From Molossus alvarezi (lineage: Eukaryota; Chordata; Mammalia; Chiroptera; Molossidae), in assembly GCA_037176705.1 (NCBI GenBank), contig CM073885.1:167452290-167516289 (forward strand): 64,000 nt of DNA, written 5' to 3'. The notes beneath the pieces are model-generated. The model searched no databases. It was not told the DNA's origin and was given only the letters and a program-made list of their open reading frames with translations. Below are positions 1 through 11,169 of this stretch, in pieces. Numbering within the stretch: position 1 is the stretch's first letter; each line of letters opens with the position of its first letter. Both the position numbers and the translations under genes were made by a program.

Positions 1-2346
1 AGTCCAGCTGCTCAGGTACTCCATTTCTATTCAAATCTCCTTTACAATATAGCACATAAATTTAACCTGCAGACAATAATAATATTAAAATCTGAAATGC
101 AAATAATAGCAAGCATGGAATAATTGCTTTGCTAATGTTGGTTTGGGGAAGAATGTTGACATTTAAATATTACAAACATAGACTATAATCAACTCATGCT
201 TATTCTATAGAAGCAATGCTCAGATATAAAATACTTAATTTTAACTTGCTATAATATAATTTAAGATTATTAGTATTTAATAATCGGATATGAATTGTGT
301 GGTTTATATCACACGCAAATACTGCACAATTTCTTGTTATCAGTTATTTAAAGTGTGTTGTTTGCTTCCGCTTCTTCACAAGAGCTCACTATTTGCATGA
401 AACAATCTTGTTTAAAAGTTAATTTATTAAACTTCAGGCTGACTTTTAGACATTTTTCTTTTTTATGACCCTTGAACATTTGTAAGAGCTGATAATGCAT
501 AATTGCAGTTATACTTTTATCAAAACTGCTTTAATATGCTCTAATTTATTGTAGTCCATTGTTAACATCTCTCCTGAGTAACTGACTTTTTTTTTATGCA
601 GGAGAATGATAAAATAATAAATAGTTAGGAGCAATATAAATCTGCCACCACTAAAAGATAATATAAAGTGGTGATAAAAGTTGTATCAATTGTATTTTCT
701 AAATAAATTGCAGATATTTCATATTAAAACTGAATTCTTTGTATCTTTGTAAGACTATATTCTTTGTATCTTTCAAGAAAGAACGTTATAAGTGACAACA
801 GCATGATCATTATAATCAAATCACGGTGTATGAATCTTTTTTTATGCTGCTGAAAATGAATACTCACACAAAACTGAGTTTTATGAATACAAAAGGAAAT
901 CAAGAAGTGAACAAATCTGGTCCCATAAAATGGGCAAAGATAAATGCTCTTTGGCATTATTTCTCTGCTAGGCATTCATGTACATCAGATTAGACACCCA
1001 AAAGTAAGTCATCTTGTTCTCTTTTCAGAGAGTTAGAAAGATATTAATGAGGTAGTTCCAATCTTTGAAACTATTAAGATACAGTACTTAAGTCCAATAC
1101 CCAAATTTCTTTACATAAAGGTGAGATTTTCTTGAGGATGGTTTTATATGAGAACAAACATATTATTACATGCTATGGTTTATTGTCTGCTTTGACGTGT
1201 TCTTTCTTTTAAAATATGTTCAGAAAAACAGAAGTCGTGCCATTCATACTGAATGACAGATGCCCTGTGGGTAATACAGTAGAATACATTTTGGTGGTCC
1301 ATCTATCTCAATCACTCACCAATTCACTTACAGTTCATTTAAATATATTGGTCATATTGCCACAGATTTTGGGTTAAAGTAAAATAAAGAACTAGCCAAA
1401 CAGTTTTCAGAAATAAAATCTATATTATATTATGTGTTCTCTCTATTTCATTTGATCTTAGTTTGTCAATCAAATATAATAAAGTCAATGCTTCCATTTT
1501 TGAATGACCCCTTTAACGCTAATCCACACTAAGGTGTGTCAGAGCTCATTACACCTTCCTGTTTCTTCCAAGCATCGTATTCCTTTAAGGTCAGCATTTC
1601 ATAGGCTTTTATGAGCCCAGTCCTTACAACATGCAAAAATCCTCCCAGTGGTCACACAACAGATGGTGAGCAGCTGATCGCCCTCCACCTGGAGGTTTGA
1701 GTCATTAACAGGAACATCAAGCTCAGGCCATGGATGGGTATTTCCGTGCAGGCTAAGTATTTCCCTCTTCCCAGGTTTCACGAGAAAGACATATTATTTT
1801 CAAGTGTGGCTGCTTATACAGCAGAAAATCACTGAACAGAATTTGTCTGGCCTAATTTAAGTTGAAAGTCATTTTCCAGCCGTTTGCAGTAGCACAGGTA
1901 AATAAAAGTTATGCAATGGTGATGTTATAATTATGATAATCAGCAATTTGAAGGAAAATTAGGAAAAGGCACAAAAATATAAATTTATAGGATGGACTAT
2001 AATGATTATAATTTAATAAATAAATAACAGCAACAATAATAATCATACACCTAAATAACACTTCAGAAGGTTTTCTTAAAAAACAAATGAAAATGAAACA
2101 TAGACTTCTCTTGCAAGTACTGTGGAGCTATTTCAAGTTTCTTAGCAGCAGTTCATCTCTGCAGTCCCTGTGCTGGGATTTCGGGATAAAGAGAATGCAC
2201 CTGGGACCTTGGTTTGCGGCACAGGTGCACTCCGAGAATCCAGACAGGGCCTGGAACCGCCCTGCCCTTTGCTGTGCATGTGGATCTGTAATTCACGGCA
2301 GTGCGTCAATACCGACGATTCAAAGGGGTTCACGTACCGTAATATC
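1..2346. other. AT-rich unique DNA, no gene seen
   Basis: AT-rich sequence with no convincing exon, RNA gene or well-preserved repeat. The last 190 bases or so (from about 2160) are clearly richer in GC and CpG. Open frames there run into the L1 that starts at 2362 and have no family resemblance I can recognise. Probably intron or intergenic. Confidence 0.6.
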
Positions 2347-2361
2347 AAGAATCACAAGGGG
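2347..2361 (+). repeat. Left target-site duplication of the young L1
   Basis: The 15 bases AAGAATCACAAGGGG occur here and again at 6920-6934, directly flanking the L1. The base before each copy differs, which sets the left limit. A perfect long duplication is the signature of target-primed reverse transcription. The left junction TC/AAGA loosely resembles the L1 endonuclease preference TT/AAAA. Confidence 0.95.
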
Positions 2362-3181
2362 AAGAGACCGAAAAATGGCGGCGGAGTGAACGGAGCTACA
2401 CAGACCGTCTCCCAGAACCAAACTGGAATTACAACTATAACACACACAAATCGACGGGAAAAAAACAACAGAAAAGCAGCTTGCGAGGACCATACAACGA
2501 GGGACACTGACTCCATCCCGGTAGGCTTGCGAAGGCGCGAGACGGGGCTGGGAGCCCACGGTCGGCAGCTCGGCAGCGGCCTCAGCTGGGAGCGGCGCCC
2601 GCGGGTCACACTCCCAGGCGGCTCCACAGCGCAGCCGGGACAGAGGCTGAAACAGCCACAGCCACTCACCTTGGGTTCTGGCGGAGGGAGGGCGGACTGG
2701 ACTGGAACTGTGTAGGGACACTCGGGATCTGGAGGGTGCTCAGAGTTTGGCTGAGTGCAGCCACTCAGGAAAGCGACCACATTGCTCCTTCCCAGGGCTC
2801 TGAGAGAGGCAGCAGCCCCTCCCTCGGAGGTCCAACCCTACCCTGTGGGCAATTGAAGTGCTAATTGAGGCTCACTAACAACCAGCATCTGCCCCACCCT
2901 CGTGAAAGCCCCTTGGCTGAGCACCAGAGGGAGTTTTTCAATCAACTGACAACCCAAAACTCATCAATTAACCTAAAATGCGAGCCTCCAGGCAAAAAGC
3001 TAGAGGATAACAGTACCTTTCCTGGGCTGGCAACTTTAACCAGGAAAGTAAGACTTGACAGTGGTGTTCAACGTGGGTCCTCCCTCGCCCATCTAAACAC
3101 AGGAGAGGGAGCCACAAACAGCAGAACACCAACACCACAGGGAGAACTTGACAGGCTCCAAAGCCCACAGTGATAGCCAAA
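2362..3181 (+). promoter_or_regulatory. L1 5' UTR / internal promoter region
   Basis: About 820 bp preceding ORF1, GC- and CpG-rich around 2500-2700, in contrast to the AT-rich flanks. In mammalian L1s this region is an internal RNA polymerase II promoter and is normally silenced by CpG methylation. Several long overlapping frames exist on both strands, as expected in GC-rich sequence. Assigned from its position between the left duplication and ORF1; promoter activity is inferred from the family. Confidence 0.85.
2372..2385 (+). promoter_or_regulatory. YY1-like binding site at the L1 5' end
   Basis: AAAATGGCGGCGG begins about 10 bases inside the element and matches the YY1 core AANATGGCGGC. 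In human L1 a YY1 site at the same place directs accurate transcription initiation at +1. The match is visible in the sequence; binding is inferred. Confidence 0.75.
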
Positions 3182-4062
3182 ATGGTGAAACACAGAAACA
3201 GAAGCCAAATGAAAGAGCAAGACACCTCCACCGAAGATGAGATCAATGTGGAGCAATTAGGCATGATAACAGAGCTAGAATTCAGAGCCATGATCTTGAG
3301 GAAGATGAACAGCATGAGTAAGGACATGGAGACACTGAAAATAAGCCAATTGGAAATTAAAAACCAACAAGAAGAGATAAAAAATGACATATCAGAAATG
3401 AAAAACACATTGGAAGGTTTAAAAAGCAGAGTAGGGGAAGCTGAGGACCATATCAGTGAATTAGAAGACAGGTAGAAAAAATCAACCAATCAGAAAAACA
3501 AAAGGAAAAAACGATTAAAAAACAGGAAGACAGCTTAAGAGAACTGTGGGAGAACTAGAAACGTAATAATATTCGCATCATAGGAGTCCCCGAAGAAGAA
3601 GAAAATGAGCAAGGGATAGAGAATATATTCAAAAAAATAGTGAGAGAAAACTTCCCTAATTTGGTGAAGGAAGAAGGCATTCAAGTTCAAGAAGCACAGA
3701 GAGTCCCAAGTAAGAAGAACCCAAACAGGCCCACACCAAGACACATAGTAATTAAAATGCCACAAATTAAAGACAAAGAGAGAATCCTAAAAGCAGCAAG
3801 AGATAAGCAACAGGTTACCTACAAAAGGAACCCCATAAGGCTCTCAGCTGACTTCTCACAAGAAACACTACAGGCCAGAAGAGAATGGCATGAAGTAATC
3901 AAAGTCATGAAAAACAAGAATCTGAATCCAAGACTACTCTACCCAGCAAGGCTATCATTCAAAATAGAAGATCAAATAAAGAGCTTCCCAGACAAAAAAA
4001 GGCTAAGGGAATACATTAGCACCAAACCAGCACTGCAAGAAATGTTAAAAGGACTGCTGTAA
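3182..4062 (+). pseudogene. L1 ORF1 (RNA-binding chaperone), broken by frameshift and stop
   Basis: ORF1p is the L1 nucleic-acid-binding protein: a coiled-coil trimer with an RRM and a C-terminal domain that packages L1 RNA in cytoplasmic particles. The frame opens at ATG 3182 with a lysine/arginine-rich start (MVKHRNRSQ) and runs into a heptad-like, E/K-rich coiled coil (MKNTLEGLKSRVGEAEDHI) until a TAG at 3473. Loss of one base near 3471-3472 shifts the frame. The downstream part continues in the other frame, meets a TAG at 3556, then runs open to TAA 4060 through the RRM/CTD region with family motifs such as VQEAQRVP, TPRHIVIKM, ILKAARDKQQVTYK and RLLYPARLSF. Total span is about 293 codons, close to the usual ORF1p length. 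Two breaks mean no full product. Confidence 0.95.
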
Positions 4063-4107
4063 TTAGCAGTAGAAATGGGAAGAAAAATAGAACCACACTA
4101 AACAAAA

Positions 4108-6789
4108 ACGGCAATAAATAAGTACATATCAATAATCACCTTAAACGTAAATGGATTGAGTGCTCCCATAAAGAGACACAGAGTAGCTGATTGGATAAGA
4201 AAGCATGACTCATCTATATGTTGTTTACAAGAGACCCACCTCTCAACAAAAGACTCACATAGGTTGAAAGTGAAGGGATGGAAAAAATTTTTCCAAGCAA
4301 ATGGAAAGCAAAAAAAAGCTGGGGTAGCAATTCTCATATCTGATAAAATAGATTTCAAAATGAAGACCATAACTAGAGACAAAGACGGCCACTACATAAT
4401 TTTGAAAGGATCTATCCAACAGGAAGATATAACCTTGGTAAACATATATGCACCCAATATAGGAGCACCAAAATATATTAAAAATCTTCTGGAGGACTTC
4501 CAAGGAGAAATCGACAACAATACAATCATAGCAGGGGACTTCAACACCCCGTTGACAGCACTGGATAGATCCTCTAGGCAAAAAATTAGCAAGGAAACAG
4601 AGACTCTAAATGAAGCACTAGAGCAAGTGGATTTAATAGATATCTACAGAGAATTACGCCCCAAAACTACAGAATACACATTCTTCTCAAGTGCACATGG
4701 GACATTCTCAAAGATAGACCAAATGATAGCACACCAACTAAATCTCTACAAGTTCAAGAAGATTGAAATCATATCAAGCATCTTCTCAGATCACAATGGC
4801 ATGAAACTAGAAATCAATTGCAACAGGAACATGCAAAGACATTTCAAAACATGGAGGCTAAATAGCATGTTATTAAACAATGAATGGGTCACCAAGGAGA
4901 TCAAGGAAGAAATTAAAAACTTCCTGGAAACCAATGAAAATAAACACACAACAACACAAAATCTATGGGATGCAGCAAAAGCAGTTCTGAGAGGGAAGTT
5001 CATAGCACTACAGGCCTACCTCAATAAACAAGAAAAATTTCTAATTGACTGTCTAACCTCACAACTTAAAGAATTAGAAAGGAAACAAAAAGAAAACCCC
5101 AGAGCAAGTAGAAGGAAGGAAATAGTAAAGATCAGAGCAGAAATAAATGACATAGAGACCAAAAAAACAATTCAAAGGATCAATGAAACAAAGAGCTGGT
5201 TTTTCGAAAAGATAAACAAGATTGATGGACCCTTAGCTAGACTCACCAAGAAACAAAGAGAGAGAACCCAAATACACAAAATCAGAAATGAAAGAGGAGA
5301 AGTAACAACCAACACCACGGAAATACAAAAGATCGTTAACAACTACTATGAACAACTATATGGCAACAAATTCGACAATCTAAGCGAAATGGACAAATTA
5401 CTAGAAACACACAGTCTCCCAAAACTATTCCCGGAAGAGATAGAAAACTTGAACACACCAATAACAACTAAGGAAATTGAAGAGGTAATCAAGACTCTCC
5501 CAGCAAACAAAAGCCCAGGCCCAGATGGTTTCACGGGGGAGTTTTACCGAACATTCAAAAAAGAACTAACACCCATTCTCCTCAAACTATTTCAAAAAAT
5601 TCAAGAAGAAGGAAGACTTCCAAACACGTTCTATGAGGCCAGCATAATTCTAATTCCAAAACCAGAAAAAGACACTACGAAGAAAGAAAACTACAGGCCA
5701 ATATCCCCGATGAACATAGATGCCAAAATCCTGAACAAAATATTAGCAAATCGGATCCAGAAATACATCAAAAAAATTATTCACCATGACCAAGTGGGAT
5801 TCATTCCAGGGATGCAAGGCTGGTACAATATTCGCAAATCAATAAACGTGATACACCACACAAACAAAATGAAGAATAAAAACCACATGTTCATATCAAT
5901 AGATGCTGAAAAAGCATTCGACAAAATCCAGCGTCCATTTCTGATAAAAACGCTCAGCAATGTAGGAATAGAGGGATCATATCTCGACATAATAAAGGCC
6001 ATATATGAAAGACCTACAGCCAACATCATACTCAATGGACAGAAACTAAAAACATTTCCATTAAGAACAGGAACAAGACAGGGATGTCCACTCTCGCCAC
6101 TCTTATTTAACAGTGTACTGGAAGTCTTAGCCACAGCAATCAGACATGAAGAAAAAATAAAAGGGATCCAAATTAGAAAGAAGGAAGTGAAACTGTCATT
6201 ATTTGCAGATGACATGATATTGTACATAGAAAACCCTAAAGACTCCATCAAAAATCTATTAGACTTAATAAATGAATTTGGCAAAGTAGCAGGATACAAA
6301 ATTAACGTCAAGAAATCGACGGCATTCTTGTACATCAATGATGAACTCACAGAAAGAGAAACTGAAAAAACAATCCCATTTACCATCGCGCCAAAAAAAT
6401 TATGATACCTAGGAATAAACTTAACCAAAGAAGTAAAGGACCTATTTGCAGAAAACTACAGGTCATTGAAAAAAGAAATAGAGGAAGATATAAAAAAGTG
6501 GAAACACATACCCTGTTCATGGATTGGAAGAATTAACATCATTAAAATGTCCATACTACCCAAAGCAATCTATAGATTCAATGCAATCCCCATCAAAATA
6601 CCAACGACATATTTTATAGAACTAGAACAAATACTTCAAAAGTTCATATGGAACCAAAAAAGACCCCGAATAGCCACAGCAATCTTGAAAAAGAAGAACA
6701 AAGTAGGTGGGATCACAATACCAGATATCAGGTTATACTACAAAGCGACTGTAACCAAAACAGCCTGGTACTGGCACATGTATGCATGA
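4108..6789 (+). pseudogene. L1 ORF2: endonuclease + reverse transcriptase, C-terminus missing
   Basis: ORF2p nicks target DNA and reverse-transcribes L1 RNA at the nick. The frame is continuous from ACG 4108, where family alignment would place the start codon, to TGA 6403; it reopens and ends at TGA 6787. Endonuclease: N in TLNVNGL, CLQETHL, GDFNTPL, SKIDQM and [10 protein letters not shown] carry the expected catalytic or metal-binding residues. Reverse transcriptase: [33 protein letters not shown] and the catalytic FADD box (about 6200-6215) are present. After [15 protein letters not shown] the sequence jumps into 3' UTR-like sequence, so roughly 380 residues, including the C-terminal cysteine-rich segment, are absent. 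The 6403 TGA sits where an R/K codon is usual, so CGA to TGA CpG decay is plausible. Probably inactive; any product would be truncated. Confidence 0.95.
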
Positions 6790-6885
6790 CAAATGGACAT
6801 GGACAACTAAGCCGGGGACAGGGTGGAGGGGGGGTGGGGTGGGGGGTGCCAATGGGGTAAAAAGGTAAAATATCTGTAACAAAAA
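6790..6885 (+). other. L1 3' UTR remnant with G-rich tract
   Basis: Short 3' UTR containing a run of G blocks at about 6817-6848 (GGGTGGAGGGGGGGTGGGGT and onward), the G-quadruplex-prone polypurine tract typical of mammalian L1 3' UTRs. It is shorter than usual, in keeping with an internal deletion reaching from ORF2 into the UTR. Confidence 0.8.
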
Positions 6886-6895
6886 AATAAATAAA
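6886..6895 (+). terminator. L1 polyadenylation signals
   Basis: Two overlapping AATAAA hexamers (6886-6891 and 6890-6895) lie just before the poly(A) tail at about 6901-6919, as expected for the L1 transcript end. Confidence 0.8.
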
Positions 6896-6919
6896 AATTC
6901 ATAAAAAAAAAAAAAAAAA

Positions 6920-6934
6920 AAGAATCACAAGGGG
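6920..6934 (+). repeat. Right target-site duplication of the young L1
   Basis: Identical to 2347-2361; it fixes the 3' limit of the insertion immediately after the poly(A) tail. Confidence 0.95.
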
Positions 6935-6974
6935 TTTTAGCAATTCCGAACTGAATAGCAGATCATATGACACC

Positions 6975-7210
6975 TTTAAATTGATGGGCTTTGGAGTAAG
7001 AGGACCAGATTTTCGCTCAGTATCTGCTGCTTCCTTGCTGTTAACGTGACATTACCTAGTAACCAGTTTCCTGCTCCGTAAGAAAGGATACGTTTGGGAT
7101 GTACCACATCATGCTATGCGGATTAAATGAGGTAACGCCGGTAAAGCCCTCAGGACAGAGGATGACACAGAGCAGCTCTGCAGTGAATGGCCGTGGTGCT
7201 GGTGATCATG
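6975..7210 (+). repeat. MIR SINE (plus)
   Basis: Degenerate MIR core: a conserved order of GCTTTGGAGT, a TTACCTAGTAACC-like segment, GATTAAATGAGGTAA and GTAAAGCCC. Ancient tRNA-derived mammalian SINE. Confidence 0.7.
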
Positions 7211-7359
7211 ATGAAAGGGGAAAAGGAAAGAAAGATGAGAAGTTGAACAGTGCAACGGTAATGGAAATCCGATGTCATGGCAATTTCAAAGAATGCCTCC
7301 AAGTAGAGGGATAGATGAGAAAAATTATTTTTAAATGTATGCATACCGTTGACTGGTGT

Positions 7360-7545
7360 AGAGATGTTATAAATACATTTTATTTACTCTCCTGGCAGCC
7401 CTATAAGAAAGGTGATATAATCCCCACTTTAAACATGAAGGAACTTATCCTGAAAGTACCTAGCCCAAAGTCACACAACTTACTGTCACGGAAGGAAAAC
7501 CAGGACTCACATGATTCTAAGTCTTTCTAACAATCCACCTGGTAA
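7360..7545 (-). repeat. MIR SINE (minus)
   Basis: Reverse complement of the MIR pattern: ATAATCCCCACTTTAAACAT, then AGCCCAAAGTCACACAACTTA and GGACTCA. Ancient, diverged copy. Confidence 0.75.
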
Positions 7546-8922
7546 TGGCTGTCACTTCACTTCCTTAGTCTCTGTACACACAGAGAAATAACAGCAACAA
7601 CAAAGAGAGATGCCTAGTTACAAATTATGTACAATTTAAGCTGATAAGCTACTTTTGCCTTTATGTTGATCACGCATCCAGTTTATAGGTATTCCTGCTT
7701 TTCCAAAGTGATACACCACAATGGGATTGAACTTGAATTCTCCCAACAATGACCCCTATAAAGTCAGTCCTGAGTAGTATTGACCTCCAGATACATGGTC
7801 ATAATAACCAATGCAAGAGGTTACAGGCAGTGAAACATCAATGTGGCTAAAGGCCCAGGAACCTGTGCGAAGTTTGAAATCAACCCCGTAGATTCCTAGT
7901 TCCCATCTGTAGAACTATCTACTTCTCTACTGGAGAGAAAGTTAGTCTCTTCATTACTCACTAGTCATATCCACCCCTTCTCCATTCCTCCTGCCCTCTG
8001 CTCTAGATTGTTTTGAGTAAATTAAAGATGAAAACACTGTGTAGTGCGCCTTTCCATTTTATGAGTAAAGGACCTGGCTCAAAGGCAGAGACTTATAAGA
8101 ACTCATTAGAAAGCATCTACAAATCTTCTGTTCTCCAAAATACCAGGATTCTCTTCTTGTTCTGGCCAGTGCCACTCTTCATTCCCCAAAGCTCCATTAT
8201 GCAATGCAAGAGAGTATGTATCTAGGTTCCCCTGAATTCATTCTGCTGTAAACCCAGCCTAGGTGCTACTCACTACGACCTAAGTAATTATTAATGATCG
8301 TGGGGGGAAAAAAAAGTGCATCTGTGTGTATTTTGATACTTTGTAGTATCAGACCCTCTATTGGTGTTTTACTAAAATAAAACTCTTGTAAGGAAGACTA
8401 TAATGGTACTTCACAACACAAATAATCATAAAATGGTTAATCTAGAAAGGATTGTATCTATTTATGCTTTTAAGTCTGCCAGCTAATTTCTTGTTTATGA
8501 AGGAAATCTTAGGTCTGTTCTACTCAGTTGAGCTGCCCCTGGTGGCCAGGGGATAAAACCCTTTACTCTTCAGCACTCTGCTCCCTATTGTACTTAGTTA
8601 ATTAGGGAGTAAGGTCGGTGAGATGGGGAATGTACCCCTGGAAAAGCAAATCCCATTTCCTGATCCAGGGAAGAAGAAAGTCTTCTCTTCTGGGCCACCA
8701 CTCGGGCTTGTGAAGAGAATGAACACATCCCGAGCGTCAGGGGCTACTGAGGAAGTTGGAGACCACAGGAAAACAGCCTAGGAGAATTCCTGTACTTTTA
8801 GCAACTAGAAAGCAATTTACTCTTGGTGATTAGGTTTAATGCAATAACTAACAGGGATATGACCACCTTCTTCCTAATAATATTTCTAATTAACTGTGGT
8901 TTTCTGTGATGCTTCTTTTTAG
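7546..8922. other. Unique intron-like DNA
   Basis: No repeat or gene recognised. Contains a perfect hairpin CCCCTGG-TGG-CCAGGGG at 8536-8552. The last 30 bases (TTTTCTGTGATGCTTCTTTTTAG) form a pyrimidine-rich splice acceptor for the exon that follows. Confidence 0.5.
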
Positions 8923-8989
8923 AGTGTCCAATAGCTTATTGCAGAAATGCTGGGACCTGTGTGGTGGAGAAAAATGGTCCTATGTGTCG
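8923..8989 (+). CDS. Candidate internal exon: part of an EGF-like domain
   Basis: A 67-base segment lies between a strong acceptor (pyrimidine-rich tract ending TTTTTAG at 8922) and a consensus donor (CG/GTAAGG at 8990). Read in the one frame without stops, it gives a split first codon (nAG), then CPIAYCRNAGTCVV, then EKNGPMC, then CG of a split arginine codon. The spacing C-x4-C-x5-C-x8-C, with the N-x-GTC turn, is that of the first half of an EGF-like domain, found in extracellular receptors and matrix proteins. The rest of the domain would lie on a following exon not recognised here. The introns would be phase 1 upstream and phase 2 downstream. I cannot name the gene. Large genes with long AT-rich introns and EGF modules, such as LRP1B or MALRD1, are the first to test, but this is inference only. 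It could also be a chance match or a decayed exon. Confidence 0.6.
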
Positions 8990-10890
8990 GTAAGGAGCGT
9001 TGTCTATTTTTTTTAACATTTATTGCAGTGGTTTACTTGCTTTTCTTGAGGTTCCTGTATTAAAGCATCAGTGAATATGTGGTTATTAAGGTAAAAATGG
9101 TGGATAATGGCATTATTTACATGTATCTGTCTGAATAAAAGAAAGGAAGATGTGAGTGCATTTTAAAAAAATATCAATAATTTAACATTATTTTATGTCA
9201 TTCGGAATTTTATATTGTATGGAGTATATAGTTTTAAAAATATTCATTACTCCTAGTTTTTTAATATTTATATCAGGTTATTGAAAGATTTGTATGTGGA
9301 TATCATCCTATTTTAGGTTAATTTAGTGTCTGTGTTTCTCTTTCTCCTTTTTATTTCAAATATCATATTTTTTCTAACAACAAAGGATAAAATTAATGCA
9401 TAAATAAGACCTATTTCTGGTTTATGCAGTAGATGTTTATGAACAGCTAAAGTTAAAGTACAGATAAGGAATACATTTGCATGTTTATTTTTTAAAGCAA
9501 AAATAAATAAAAACAGGCCTTGTGATTTCTTTTGGGAATTATTTATATTGTATATCAAAGATTACTTGATTTTTTTCCCTCTCAGCCTTTAGGGAATTGT
9601 GCAAAACTTCATAAATTCCAAAGGAAATGGTACATGTTCCATTATATTTGCATCTATAATTTTTTTAATCTAGCAGACCAAAGGACATATTACTTTGCTT
9701 ATTAGCAAATTGATTGCAGGTTGATACTCAAGTCATAGGAAACATACAGAAGTATGTAGAAAATACTAATTAATACTTGCTTAAATCTCTATATTCCTCT
9801 GATCAATACTCATATTTTAGGAAATGCTCTCTGCCCATGGGGGAAAAAAAAAAAAAACTCTATGCATCAAAACAACAACAAAAAGCTTTATGATGACATA
9901 TATTTAGGCACTGTTTTAACATTGTTAAAACTGAATTATTAATGGGTTTCTCAAAGTGTTTTATCTCTCAAAGTCATTATCTAATTTATTTCACATCTCA
10001 ACAAAATTATGTTCTCCCCTGTTTCAGTTTTCATGGAAATTAATTTGTCATACTCTAACATGATGGAAAGATGAGATGCATAATATTAATTTCTAAAATC
10101 CTCTGAGAGAAACTGAAAATGATGCCATCACTGATGTGTATGGAGTGGCAGCCGAGTGCATACTGTTATTTACATCCCCTGATCACAGGAAGGAAGTTGG
10201 AATGCTTGTGCTCTCTAACCCTGTAGACAAGAACACCCCCACTCCAGTCTCAGATGAGCAGGCAGAGAGCTTTACACTCTTGGCAACATCCTCACGTACT
10301 TAACTAAACTTCAAACACTGAAATCCAAAGGGTGATGTCCGAAACTTATTTCTCTCAAATAAGAAAACTCTAGTATGGGGAGAAGATGCACAGGGAGGAT
10401 TGAGGGGGGATGGGCTAAAGAAAAGAAATCAATGCAACAAAATGTAGAAAGGAGTTTACTAACAGGAAAATCGATCAAATATTTTAATATATGAATTTTG
10501 ATAGTAAATAGTGTTTTTCAAGTAGCCCAAATAATTATAATTACCATCAATATGTACAAATGTTTGGAATTAGGGCTATCTACAACATACGTGTGAAAAA
10601 TAACTTTTGAAAATTGTTTACATTGTAATACGGTATTTACAATTATGAGCTGCAGTTAATACATATTTATAGAAGTAAATTTTTAAAAAATACCATAATG
10701 TAACAGACAAGAAAGAAGCAGAAAGTCCAACATCCAACTCCTACTCTTTAGTAGTATGGTCTATATTTGCTAAGAGATGTGTTTCTCTGTAACAAGCATA
10801 GGCACACATACAGGCATACTTTGTTCCTTACAGAAATGTGAATTACACTTCAGGCATCTACTTTGTACCTTGTGGCTTTTTCTCTCTCTC
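8990..10890. other. AT-rich intron-like DNA, nothing recognised
   Basis: Begins with the donor GTAAGG of the candidate exon. Otherwise AT-rich sequence with poly(A)/poly(T) runs and no recognisable gene or repeat. Confidence 0.5.
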
Positions 10891-11125
10891 CCTTTTAAAA
10901 AAACATTTTTTTTTATTGAGTTTAGAGAGAGATGAAGGGAGGGGGGGAGAAAGAGAGAGAGAGAGAGAAACATCAATGAGAGAGAACATCGATGGGCTGC
11001 CTCCTGCATGCCCCCCACTGGGGATCTGGCCCATAACCTGGGCACGTGCCCGGATCGGGAATCAGACCAGCAACTTCTTGGTGCATGGGTCTCCGCTCAA
11101 CCACTGAGCCACACTGCCCAGGTTG
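10891..11125 (-). mobile_element. Ves-type SINE, short-tail subtype (minus)
   Basis: Read on the minus strand: tRNA-like head (the CCACTGAGCC complement gives GGCTCAGTGG, the A box), B-box-like GATTCC, GGGGCATGCAGGAGG, the ATCGATGTTCTCTCTC segment and a (CT)n block. Pol III SINE moved by L1 machinery. Confidence 0.9.
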
Positions 11126-11169
11126 GGGGTTTTCTCCCTTTATGAAATATCATACCATTTTCTACAGTG

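Larger units (their letters stand above)
2362..6919 (+). mobile_element. Young L1 (LINE-1) retrotransposon, internally deleted
   Basis: About 4.56 kb, flanked by a perfect 15-bp target-site duplication and ending in a long poly(A). It has a GC-rich 5' UTR (2362-3181), ORF1 (3182-4062), ORF2 (about 4108-6789), a short G-rich 3' UTR and AATAAA signals. The 5' end looks complete because a YY1-like site sits about 10 bases in, as in full-length L1s. A usual mammalian L1 is 6-7 kb; the shortfall is almost all in the last third of ORF2 and the 3' UTR. ORF1 has a frameshift and a stop, and ORF2 has one internal stop, so the copy should not retrotranspose by itself. The perfect duplication and long open ORF2 indicate a fairly recent insertion. 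Confidence 0.96.

Noticed and set aside
2170..2715. 181-codon plus frame as a host gene
   Set aside because: It crosses the left target duplication from flank into the L1 5' UTR, so it did not exist before insertion.
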